NCBI GenBank assembly: GCA_000720995.1
Contig: JOEL01000046.1
Location: forward strand, 1-51,232
Length of the DNA: 51,232 nt
Reading direction: 5' to 3'
Source: Streptomyces celluloflavus
GTDB taxonomy: Bacteria; Actinomycetota; Actinomycetes; Streptomycetales; Streptomycetaceae
Shown here: piece after piece, positions 31,878-40,500 of the stretch
Layout: every line of letters starts with the position of its first letter
How positions within the stretch are numbered: the stretch's first letter is position 1
Position numbers and translations under genes: made by a program
Notes under the pieces: model-generated
What the model was told of the DNA's origin: nothing
Seen by the model: only the letters and a program-made list of their open reading frames with translations
The model's database searches: none

Positions 31878-33169
31878 CCTACGGGGCGCTCGCGCTGACC
31901 GGGCAGCACGGGGCGGCCCGCACCACGGCTGAGGGACGCTTCCGGCAGCCGGGCGGCGAACGCGTCCGGCTGTGGCCTGCCGATCTCGCCCGCCTCGGCG
32001 GTGGCCAGCGCGGTCGCCTGGCCGTGGCCGGCTACCGCGGCCGCCGCGAACCGGTCGACGCCGCCGACCCCCAGCGCGGCACGCTCACCGCGCTCCGGCC
32101 GGTCCACCCGCTCCGGTCGCAGCACAGGCTCGGGCGCACCGTTCTGCGGCCGTCGCGCGCGGTACGCCGCGCGGTAGGCCGCCGGCGAGGCGCCCAGCTG
32201 CCGCCGGAAGTGGCCGCGCAGTGCGACCGGCGAGCGGAATCCGCAGCGCCCCGCGACCTCGTCCACCGAATAGTCGGAGGTCTCCAGCAGCCGCTGGGCC
32301 TGCAGGACCCGCTGGGTGATCAGCCACTGAAGGGGTGCGCTCCCGGTGAGGGAACGGAATCGCCGGTCGAAGGTGCGCCGGCTCATATAGGCGCGGGCGG
32401 CCAGCGTCTCCACGTCGAACTGTTCGTGGAGGTGCTCCAGCGCCCAGGCGACGACCTCGGCCAGCGGGTCGGCGCCGATCTCCTCTGGTAATGACCTGTC
32501 GAGGTACCGCTGGTGCCCTAGATCGGCGGCGGTGCGGCGCTGCGGTACGACGAGCCGGCGGGCCAGCGCGTTCGCGGCGTCCGCGCCGTGGTCGGTCCGC
32601 ACGATGTGCAGACAGAGATCGATACCGGCCGCCGTCCCCGCGGAGGTGAGCACATCGCCGTCGTCGACGAAGAGCTCGCGGGGATCGACATGGACGGACG
32701 GATAACGCTTGGCGAGCGTCGGTGCGTACATCCAGTGTGTGGTGGCCGGCCGGCCGTCGAGAAGTCCGGCGGCGGCGAGGACGAACGCCCCCGTGCACAA
32801 CCCGACAATTCTGGCCCCTTCTTCATGCGCGCGGCGCAGCGCGTCGAGCGCGGCGGGCGGCGGGGCCTGCGTGATGGAACGCCAGGCCGGTACGACGACC
32901 GTCCCGGCACGGGCGATCGCCTCCAGCCCGTAAGGGGCCGACAGTTCAAGCCCCCCGGTCGTGCGCAAAGGCACATCTTCGCCCGCGCACACAAGCAGCC
33001 GGTAGCGCGGAACCCCTGCGTCTTGGCGGTCGATGCCGAAGACCGAGAGCGGAATGGAGCTCTCGAAAATGGGGCCGCCACTGAAGAGGAGTACCGCGAC
33101 TATTTCGCGGCGTCGTCGTGCGGCGAGCTTGCGTGCGGCATCTGGTACGGCAGCGGAGTCCTGGCTCAT
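31874..33169 (-). CDS. adpA: AdpA, central developmental and antibiotic regulator
   Basis: AraC/XylS-type global regulator of aerial growth and secondary metabolism. The 431-aa product has the DJ-1/PfpI-like dimerisation domain (LLFSGGPIFESSIPLSVFG, VGLCTGAFVLAAAGLLDG) and the highly conserved DNA-binding domain (YMSRRTFDRRFRSLTG, GRCGFRSPVALRGHFRRQ). The Leu227 codon in DRSLPEE is TTA (32489-32491), so translation depends on the bldA tRNA, as in other Streptomyces. The C-terminal tail is longer than I recall for S. griseus AdpA (about 405 aa). ATG 33169 is preceded by GAGGGGGG at 11 nt. Overlaps orn by 4 bp. Confidence 0.97.
   Translation of the reverse strand: MSQDSAAVPDAARKLAARRRREIVAVLLFSGGPIFESSIPLSVFGIDRQDAGVPRYRLLVCAGEDVPLRTTGGLELSAPYGLEAIARAGTVVVPAWRSITQAPPPAALDALRRAHEEGARIVGLCTGAFVLAAAGLLDGRPATTHWMYAPTLAKRYPSVHVDPRELFVDDGDVLTSAGTAAGIDLCLHIVRTDHGADAANALARRLVVPQRRTAADLGHQRYLDRSLPEEIGADPLAEVVAWALEHLHEQFDVETLAARAYMSRRTFDRRFRSLTGSAPLQWLITQRVLQAQRLLETSDYSVDEVAGRCGFRSPVALRGHFRRQLGASPAAYRAAYRARRPQNGAPEPVLRPERVDRPERGERAALGVGGVDRFAAAAVAGHGQATALATAEAGEIGRPQPDAFAARLPEASLSRGAGRPVLPGQRERPVG
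32489..32491 (-). promoter_or_regulatory. TTA codon (bldA dependence) in adpA
   Basis: In-frame leucine codon TTA between the two domains of AdpA. Established knowledge: TTA is rare in Streptomyces and read only by the developmentally controlled bldA tRNA. Confidence 0.95.
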
Positions 33170-33517
33170 GGCACTTAAGCCCCCCTCGGTCGTCTCGCCC
33201 TCTCGGTACTGCACAGTTCCCCCGCCGTCACTACCAAGATCGAATCTACTGTGTCCCGTGAGGATGGAGTGCCAAGTTCACCACCCGCTGGTATGTCGAT
33301 ATGGCAACTTGGCGCGAAGCATTCGATCACGAAGCGTTCCACTCGTCGGGCCTACAGGGAAGTACGCCTCTCGGCTCTGCCCGTTCGCAGTAGGGCACAA
33401 CCATGCCGAGCGGTCCTTTCCTCCCTGCTCACACACGGGTTGGGGGGTGGTCGGGCCAAGGGGAGCGGTCAGGCGTGAAGTTGGCCGAAAACGGTCGCGG
33501 CGGGACTTGCGGGCGGC
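33170..33517. promoter_or_regulatory. adpA upstream control region
   Basis: A 348-bp non-coding region. GCCAAGTT (33271-33278) and AACTTGGC (33306-33313) form an 8-bp inverted repeat. TGGCGCGAAG (33310-33319) fits the AdpA consensus TGGCSNGWWY at nine of ten places, consistent with known autoregulation. AATCTA at 33243-33248 is TAGATT on the minus strand, a -10-like element for adpA. Nothing coding is seen. Confidence 0.5.
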
Positions 33518-33823
33518 TTATCGGCCCGGCGTGCGCCCGTGGAAGTGCCGCCCGCCCCCGTGCGCCGCTGCCCCGGAATGACCCCTTCTGTCCCGGTGTC
33601 GGCCGGCGCTCTCGGCGAGTGCGCGGGCGGCGGTGCGTTCGGATTGCCGCAGCAGTGCGCGACAGGCGCAGGTCACCGCCGCGAGACCGGCGGCGGTGCC
33701 GGCGGCGCCGCCGAGGGAGGCGCCGGAGACGAGAAGGACAAAGGGGACGAGCGCACAACTGAACGCGCCCCAGCGCACGACTTCGGTCACTGGGTCGGGT
33801 GATGTACTGGGCGGCATGGGCAC
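33518..33823 (-). CDS. small membrane protein upstream of adpA, 101 aa
   Basis: A 101-aa protein with two adjacent hydrophobic segments at about residues 18-35 (GAFSCALVPFVLLVSG) and 37-53 (SLGGAAGTAAGLAAVTCA), then a basic, His/Gly-rich cytoplasmic tail. Function unknown; a small protein occupies the same place upstream of adpA in S. coelicolor, as far as I recall. GTG 33823 has GGGAG about 8 nt upstream; ATG 33817 is an alternative. Confidence 0.7.
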   Translation of the reverse strand: MPMPPSTSPDPVTEVVRWGAFSCALVPFVLLVSGASLGGAAGTAAGLAAVTCACRALLRQSERTAARALAESAGRHRDRRGHSGAAAHGGGRHFHGRTPGR

Positions 33824-34187
33824 CGTGTACTCCCTTCGGACGGGCAGGTACTACAACGCCGCCGCCGATCATGAGTCACCGTGATGGGTACGTACGGGGG
33901 CAGTCCGGGGCATTGCCATCCGGGCCGCGCTCCGGCATGCTCCGGGGAACGTTCGAGGGCTGACCCGCGTCGCCGGGCGTCGGCACGCCCGCTGCGGGCT
34001 CTGGGCAGCGGGGGAGTGGCGCCGTACTCTTGGGGTATGAACTTGGGAAGATGATTCCCGGTCGTATCGTTCCCCTTTGAACTATGGCTCTGCGCCTCGA
34101 TCGAGTCAGCTCAGTCAACTACCGGATCAAGTCAATCGCCGTTCCCCGTTCGCCCCTCCGCAAGAGGACGTCCTCGCCGAGACACCA
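33824..34187. promoter_or_regulatory. upstream region of the universal stress protein gene
   Basis: 364 bp without a supported gene. GAGT (34014-34017), 15 nt, then GGGTAT (34033-34038) resembles a stress sigma-B-type promoter of Streptomyces (GNNT-N14/16-GGGTAY), pointing to the stress protein at 34188. The leader would be about 140 nt. Confidence 0.35.
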
Positions 34188-34709
34188 ATGGCCGGTCACG
34201 AAATTCCTGAACCCGCGGACCGCAAGCAGGTCGCCGATCCGATGGCGGGCCTGGAAGCGGCGGAAGAGACACGCCACTCCTGCGACCCCGCCTTCCAGCA
34301 CGGCGTGGTGGTCGGCTTCGACGGCTCCATGTCGAGCGAGCGGGCGTTGGCGTATGCAATCGGTATGGCCCGGCGCCTGGGCTCCGGGCTGATCATCGTC
34401 CATGTGGCCAATCGGCTGCCGACGACCGTCTGGGCGGGCTGCGAGCCCCCGGTCTTCGTGGACGTGCCGGACCACCGTACGGAAGTGCTGGGCCTGGAGC
34501 TCGCCTGCGCCGACCACCTCTCCGAGGTCTCGTGGATCCTCGTCGAACGCGGCGGGGACATCTGCCACGAGCTGGAGGAGGTCGGCCGGGAGTACGAGGC
34601 CGATGCGATCGTGGTCGGCTCGACGCACGGTCTGGTCGGCCGGATCTTCGGCTCGGTCGCCGGACGGCTGGCGCGCCGCGCCCAGCGCCCGGTGATCGTG
34701 ATTCCCTGA
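34188..34709 (+). CDS. universal stress protein family protein
   Basis: A 173-aa single-domain UspA-like protein. The N-terminal strand VVVGFDGSMSSERAL begins the fold and the C-terminal VVGSTHGLVGRIFGSVAGRLARRAQ-type segment (here VVGSTHGLVGRIFGSV) forms the nucleotide-binding loop. About 35 unconserved residues precede the domain. ATG 34188 is chosen because the upstream frame (to 34077) is not protein-like, though no strong ribosome site is seen. From memory, a USP occupies this spot between adpA and glmS in S. coelicolor. Confidence 0.8.
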   Translation: MAGHEIPEPADRKQVADPMAGLEAAEETRHSCDPAFQHGVVVGFDGSMSSERALAYAIGMARRLGSGLIIVHVANRLPTTVWAGCEPPVFVDVPDHRTEVLGLELACADHLSEVSWILVERGGDICHELEEVGREYEADAIVVGSTHGLVGRIFGSVAGRLARRAQRPVIVIP

Positions 34710-35115
34710 CGGACCCTTAGTCGCCGCCTCCTCCCCGTCCGCCGTGCGCTTGCGTCCTCGCGACTCCCTCAAGTGCGATCAACTCTCCTCGGTTTGCGCA
34801 CAGTTGAGGGGGCGTCATGGGGATTGTGCGCAGTTGAGCTCTCTGCTGCCGCGTGCAGGTGAATTGTGCGCTTGTGAGGGGTAGGAGCCGGGTACGTGAG
34901 CGCCGCGGTCCGGGCCCCGGGCGCCGCGCGCACGGAAACGGCGTGCCGCCGGCCGGGAGGTGACGGTTCCTGAGGCGGCGGCATCCAGGCCGGCGTATGG
35001 GCGACGCCGGCTCAGGGGAGGCGGCGGCTTCGCGCGTTGGGTGGCACGCGCGGAGCCGCCGCCCGTCCCGCTGGTGCGCGGTGGGCGGCGGCTCCGTCGG
35101 CCGTGGGAGCGCCGG
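34710..35115. other. 406-bp gap with repeated ATTGTGCGC / CAGTTGAG elements
   Basis: CAGTTGAG occurs at 34801-34808 and 34831-34838 (exactly 30 bp apart). ATTGTGCGC occurs at 34823-34831 and 34863-34871 (40 bp apart). TGCGCACA (34795-34802) is the inverse of TGTGCGCA (34825-34832). The cluster looks like multiple binding sites of one protein. No gene is supported; the right end has the glmS terminator. Confidence 0.5.
35052..35095 (-). terminator. terminator of glmS
   Basis: GGAGCCGCCGCCC (35052-35064) pairs perfectly with GGGCGGCGGCTCC (35083-35095) across an 18-nt loop, 21 nt past the glmS stop. Confidence 0.7.
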
Positions 35116-36945
35116 CTACTCCACCGTGACGGACTTGGCCAGGTTGCGCGGCTTGTCGATGTCCCGGCCGAGCGCCAACGCCGTGTGGTAGGCGAGCAGT
35201 TGCAGCGGGATGCCCATCAGGATCGGGTCCAGCTCGACCTCGTTCTTCGGGACGATGATGGTGTGGTCGGCCTTCTCCTGCTCCTGGTGCGCGACGGCGA
35301 GGATGCGGCCGCTGCGGGCCTTGATCTCCTCCAGCGTCGCGCGGTTCTTCTCCAGCAGGTCGTCGTCCGGCACGATCGCCACCGACGGCACATCGGGCTC
35401 GATGAGCGCCAGCGGGCCGTGCTTCAGCTCCGAGGCGGGGTAAGCCTCCGCGTGGATGTAGGAGACCTCCTTGAGCTTCAGGGACGCCTCCAGCGCCACC
35501 GGGTAGCCGCGCACCCGGCCGACGAACATCATGCTCTTGGCGTCCGCGTAGTCGGCCGCCAGCTTCTCGATGGCGGGCTCCTCGGCCAGCACCTCGGCGA
35601 TCTGGGCGGGCAGCTTGCGCAGCCCCGCGATGATCCGCTTGCCGTCGGCCACCGACAGGTCCCGGATACGGCCCAGGTGCAGGCCCAGCAGCGCGAACGC
35701 CACCGCGGTGTTGGTGAAGCACTTGGTCGACACGACGCAGACCTCGGGGCCCGCGTGCACGTACACGCCGCCGTCCGTCTCGCGGGCGATGGCGCTGCCG
35801 ACGACGTTGACCACGCCCAGGACGCGGGCGCCCTTGCGCTTGAGCTCCTGGACCGCGGCCAGGGTGTCGTAGGTCTCGCCGGACTGCGAGACGGCGATGT
35901 AGAGGGTGTCCGGGTCGACCACCGCGTTGCGGTAGCGGAACTCGGAGGCCGGTTCGGCGTCCGCGGGGATGCGGGCCAGCTCCTCGATCAGCTGCGCGCC
36001 GATCAGGCCCGTGTGGTAGGCCGAGCCGCAGCCCAGGATCTTCACCCGGCGCACCCCGCGCGCCTCGCGGGCGTCCAGGTTCAGGCCGCCCAGGTGGACG
36101 GTCGAGAAGCGGTCGTCGATCCGGCCGCGGAGCACCCGGTCCACCGCGTCGGCCTGCTCCGCGATCTCCTTGTGCATGTACGTGTCGTGGCCGCCCATGT
36201 CGTACGACTCGGCCTCCCACTCCACGGTGGTCGGCTCGGCCGAGGTGCGGGAGCCCTCGGTGGTGTACGTGCGGTAGTCGTCCGCCTTGAGGGTGGCCAT
36301 CTCGCCGTCGTCCAGGGTGACGACCTGGCGGGTGTGCGAGACCAGCGCGGCGACGTCCGAGGAGACGAACATCTCGTGCTCGCCGATGCCCAGCACGACC
36401 GGCGAGCCGTTGCGGGCGACGACGATGCGGTCCGCGAAGTCGGCGTGCAGCACGGCGATGCCGTAGGTGCCCTCGACGACCCGCAGCGCCTCGCGGACCT
36501 TCTCCTCCAGCGTCGGCGCGGCGGAGCGGCCGATGAGGTGGGCCAGCACCTCGGTGTCGGTCTCGGAGGTGAAGTCGACGCCGTCGGCGGTCAGCCGGGC
36601 GCGCAGGTCGGAGGCGTTGTCGATGATGCCGTTGTGGACGACCGCGACCTTGCCGTCGGTGTCGGCGTGCGGGTGGGCGTTCTCGTCCGTGGGCGCGCCG
36701 TGGGTGGCCCAGCGGGTGTGCGCGATGCCGGTGGTGCCGGCGAACCGCTTGGGCAGCCGGGACTCCAGCTCGCGGACCCGGCCCTTGGCCTTGGCGGTCT
36801 TCAGGCCGCCGGCGGCCTTGCCGGTGCCGTTGGCGTGGATGGCGATACCGGCCGAGTCGTAGCCGCGGTACTCCAGGCGCTGCAGCCCCTCAAGGAGCAG
36901 CGGAGCGACGTCGCGTTTGCCGATGTATCCGACGATCCCGCACAT
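35116..36945 (-). CDS. glmS: glutamine--fructose-6-phosphate aminotransferase (isomerising)
   Basis: Makes glucosamine-6-phosphate from fructose-6-phosphate and glutamine, the first step of UDP-GlcNAc synthesis. The 609-aa length is standard. The N-terminus MCGIVGYIG exposes the catalytic Cys of the class-II glutaminase domain (1-220, with RWATHGAPTDENAHPH). Two SIS sugar-isomerase domains follow (LGCGSAYHTG, SQSGETYDT; GRVRGYPVALEASLKLKE), ending in the family C-terminus KPRNLAKSVTVE. From memory this locus matches SCO2789, one of two glmS copies in S. coelicolor. It is near a hexosaminidase, which links it to GlcNAc use. Confidence 0.97.
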   Translation of the reverse strand: MCGIVGYIGKRDVAPLLLEGLQRLEYRGYDSAGIAIHANGTGKAAGGLKTAKAKGRVRELESRLPKRFAGTTGIAHTRWATHGAPTDENAHPHADTDGKVAVVHNGIIDNASDLRARLTADGVDFTSETDTEVLAHLIGRSAAPTLEEKVREALRVVEGTYGIAVLHADFADRIVVARNGSPVVLGIGEHEMFVSSDVAALVSHTRQVVTLDDGEMATLKADDYRTYTTEGSRTSAEPTTVEWEAESYDMGGHDTYMHKEIAEQADAVDRVLRGRIDDRFSTVHLGGLNLDAREARGVRRVKILGCGSAYHTGLIGAQLIEELARIPADAEPASEFRYRNAVVDPDTLYIAVSQSGETYDTLAAVQELKRKGARVLGVVNVVGSAIARETDGGVYVHAGPEVCVVSTKCFTNTAVAFALLGLHLGRIRDLSVADGKRIIAGLRKLPAQIAEVLAEEPAIEKLAADYADAKSMMFVGRVRGYPVALEASLKLKEVSYIHAEAYPASELKHGPLALIEPDVPSVAIVPDDDLLEKNRATLEEIKARSGRILAVAHQEQEKADHTIIVPKNEVELDPILMGIPLQLLAYHTALALGRDIDKPRNLAKSVTVE

Positions 36946-37070
36946 GAAGTGACCCTCCGAGATGGTTGTTCCGGGGTGGACGTTCCGGGGCGGACCCGTG
37001 GTCTGTGCCGCGGTCCGTCCGGTGTTCCCGCTTGCGTTCGTTCCTGCTGGTGTTCGGGGTGCCCGGTGCC

Positions 37071-37370
37071 TCAGCCGTAGACGAGACGGCGCAGCTGGCG
37101 CATCGAGAGATCCGGCGGGGCCACGGCGCGGTGTGGCAGCTCGTGGCGGATCCGTTCGAAGATCTCGTCGTTGCGCAGCCCCTGGGACTGGAGCTCGCGA
37201 TGGCGGCGGCGTACGTACGCCGCCGCCGGTTCGTCGAAGTACGCGAGCACGTCCAGCACCACCCGGGTGGCCTCACCGCGCTGCAGCGGTGTGCTGCGCA
37301 CCAGGTGGTCCACCAGGTCTTCATGGGGCGCGTGACCTGCGTCAGCGCTGCGGGTACGTCGTTCGAGCAC
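37071..37370 (-). CDS. conserved hypothetical protein upstream of glmS, 99 aa
   Basis: Unrecognised helical protein of 99 aa. Conserved-looking parts are DLVDHLVRSTPLQRGEATRV, LDVLAYFDEPAAAYVRRRH and a C-terminal PDLSMRQLRRLVYG. It lies 125 nt upstream of glmS in the same direction and is divergent from the hexosaminidase, so both may share a GlcNAc-responsive control region. The codons for AAAYVRRRH include a perfect palindrome around GTACGTAC, probably incidental. Confidence 0.7.
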   Translation of the reverse strand: MLERRTRSADAGHAPHEDLVDHLVRSTPLQRGEATRVVLDVLAYFDEPAAAYVRRRHRELQSQGLRNDEIFERIRHELPHRAVAPPDLSMRQLRRLVYG

Positions 37371-37452
37371 CCGTCGATACTGGAGGGCCGTCCGGAGATT
37401 CGCAAGAAATCTGCCCGATATCGGGCAGGATCATGAGAAGAGCGTCGGAATG

Positions 37453-37463
37453 TGGTCGCGACC
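37453..37463. promoter_or_regulatory. DasR-type (dre-like) palindrome
   Basis: TGGTCGCGACC contains the perfect palindrome GGTCGCGACC, which keeps the GGTC/GACC core of the dre consensus (ACTGGTCTAGACCAGT). It lies between the divergent 99-aa gene and the hexosaminidase, 98 nt before the latter. DasR control of chitin and GlcNAc genes is established; this site is inferred. Confidence 0.45.
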
Positions 37464-37561
37464 TTGACCGGATCGGAGGGCCGGGGTACGCATGGTGACC
37501 GCTCGGTCGCTCCATGCCAGGCAGGGCACGCCCTGCACGATGCTCGCCGAAGGGACCGCCG

Positions 37562-40500
37562 ATGAGACGACACAGGCTGCTGCTTTCGCTGTTACTGGTC
37601 GCGGCGGCGGGGACGGCGACCGCCGCCCTGCCGGCGCAGTCCGCCGCGGCGCGGACCGCCACGCCACTGGACCGGGTGATCCCCGCGCCCGCGTCCGTAC
37701 GCGCCGGCGGAAGTCCGTACACGATCGACGGCCGCACCCGTATCCGCGTCCCCGGCGGTTCGGGCGAGGCCCGGCAGGTCGCCGGCTATCTGGCGGAGCT
37801 GCTGCGGCCCGCCACCGGCTTCGGCCTGCCGGTGACCACGCGGGAGGGCCGCGACGGCATCGTTCTGCGGCTCGGCGGGCGGGACGCCAAGGGGCTCGGC
37901 GCGGAGGGCTACCGGCTCCGCTCCGGCGGCCGCTCGGTCACCCTCACCGCCGCCCGCCCGGCCGGCCTCTTCCACGGTGTGCAGACGCTGCGGCAGCTGC
38001 TGCCCGCGAACGTCGAGAAGCGCACCGCGCAGCGCGGCCCGTGGCGGATAGCCGGCGGGACCATCACCGACACCCCGCGCTACGGCTACCGCGGCGCGAT
38101 GCTCGACGTCTCGCGGCACTTCTTCACCGTCGGCCAGGTCAAGCGCTATATCGACCAGCTGGCCCTCTACAAGATCAACACCCTGCATCTGCATCTCTCC
38201 GACGACCAGGGCTGGCGGATCGCCATCGCGTCCTGGCCGAATCTGACCACGTACGGCGGCAGCACCCAGGTCGGCGGCGGCCCCGGCGGCTTCTACACCA
38301 AGGCCGACTACCGCGAGATCATCCGCCATGCCGCGAGCCGCTATCTGACCGTGATCCCCGAGATCGACATGCCGGGCCACACCAACGCCGCGCTCGCCTC
38401 CTACGCCCAGCTGAACTGCGACGGCGTGGCACCGCCGCTCTACACCGGCACCAAGGTCGGCTTCAGCTCACTGTGCGTGCCCAAGAAGCAGACGTACGAC
38501 TTCGTCGACGACGTCCTCCGCGAGCTGGCGGCGATGACCCCCGGCCGCTACCTCCACATCGGGGGCGACGAGGCGCACTCCACCAGCCATGAGGACTTCG
38601 TGGCCTTCATGGACAGGGTGCAGCCGGTGGTCGCCCGGTACGGCAAGACGGTGATGGGCTGGCACCAGCTGACCGGCGCGCACCCGGCCGAGGGCGCCGT
38701 CGCGCAGTACTGGGGTTACGACGCGACCGGCCCGGAGGAGCGCGCACAGGTCGCCGACGCCGCCCGGCACGGCACCCGGCTCGTCCTGTCGCCCGCCGAC
38801 CGCGCCTACCTCGACATGAAGTACGACCCGAGCACCCCGCTCGGCCTGTCCTGGGCCGGGTACGTCGACACCAGGCGCTCCTACGACTGGGACCCGGCGA
38901 CGTACCTCCCGGGCGTGCCCGCGCGGGCGGTCCTGGGCGTCGAGGCCCCGCTGTGGTCCGAGACCCTCTCGACCTCCGCGCACCTGGAGTACATGGCCTT
39001 CCCGCGGCTGCCCGGTATCGCGGAGCTCGGCTGGTCCCCCGCGGCCACCCACGACTGGGACGGGTACAAGGAGCGGCTGGCCGCCCAGGCTCCACGCTGG
39101 GACGCCCTGGGTATCGGCTACCACCGCGCGCCGGGAGTGCCCTGGCCCGCGGTGTGGTCCTCGCCGGCCGGGCGCCGCGGGGCGCCCGGCCGGTCCGGTC
39201 GCGGGGCGCCGGTGCCCCGGCCGGCGTGCCGTTGCCCCCTACAGCCCCAGCTCCCGGGCGATCAGCATCCGCTGGACCTCGCTCGTGCCCTCGCCGATCT
39301 CCAGGATCTTGGAGTCGCGCCACATGCGGGCGACCGGGTATTCGTTCATGAAGCCGTAGCCGCCGTGGATCTGGGTGGCCTCCCGGGCGTTGGTGACGGC
39401 GATCTCCGAGGAGTAGAGCTTGGCGAGCGCCGCCTCCTTCTTGAAGGGTTCGCCGTGCACCAGCCGGGAGGCGGCGTCGCGCCAGGCGAGCCGGGAGGTG
39501 TGGGCGCGCATCTCCATGTCGGCGAGCTTGAACTGGATCGCCTGGTTGGCGCCGATCGGCTTGCCGAAGGCGTGCCGGGTCTTCGCGTACGACACCGACT
39601 CGTCGACGCAGCCCTGGGCGAGGCCGGTGGCCAGCGCCGCGATGGCGATCCGGCCCTCGTCCAGGATGCGCAGGAACTGGGCGTAGCCGCGGCCCTCCTC
39701 GCCGAGGAGGTTGGCGGCCGGGACGCGGACGTCGGTGAAGGACAGTTCGCGGGTGTCGGAGGCGTTCCAGCCGACCTTGGAGTACGGGGCGGCGACGGTG
39801 AAGCCGGGGGTGCCGGAGGGCACGATGATGGCGGAGATCTCCGGGCGGCCGTCGGCCTTGCGGCCGGTGACGGCGGTGACGGTGACCAGACCGGTGATGT
39901 CCGTACCGGAGTTGGTGATGAAGCACTTGCTGCCGTTGATGACCCAGTCGTCGCCGTCGCGTACCGCGGTGGTGCGGGTGCCGCCCGCGTCCGAGCCGCC
40001 GTCCGGCTCGGTGAGGCCGAACGCGCCCAGGATCTCGCCCGTGCACATCCGGGGCAGCCACTCGCGCTTCTGCTCCTCGGTGCCGAAGTGGTAGAGGGGC
40101 ATGGCGCCCAGCGAGACACCGGCCTCCAGGGTGATGGCCACCGAGGAGTCGACCCGGGCCAGCTCCTCCAGGGCGATGCCGAGCGCCAGATAGTCGCCGC
40201 CCATCCCGCCGTACTCCTCGGGGAACGGCAGCCCGAACAGGCCCATCCGGCCCATCTCGCGGACGATCTCGTACGGGAAGGCGTGCCGTTCGTAGAACTC
40301 GCCGATCGTCGGCGCGACGACGTCATGGGCGAACGCCTCGACCGTACGCCGGAGTTCGGCCAGCTCGGAGGGGAGGCGGTGGTCGAGGGACATGGGGGTC
40401 ACTCCTTGTGGGAGAGGGCGCGGACGGTGCGGGAGGGGCTCGGCCGGCCCAGGACTTCGGCCATCCACACGCTGGTGGCGGTGAGACGGTCCAGATCGAC

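Noticed and set aside
34769-34984. 71-codon minus-strand frame
   Set aside because: No ribosome site or protein-like pattern; it lies in a repeat-containing gap.
37203-37225. GGCGGCGTACGTACGCCGCC palindrome
   Set aside because: It lies within codons of the 99-aa gene (AAAYVRRR) and is explained by codon choice.
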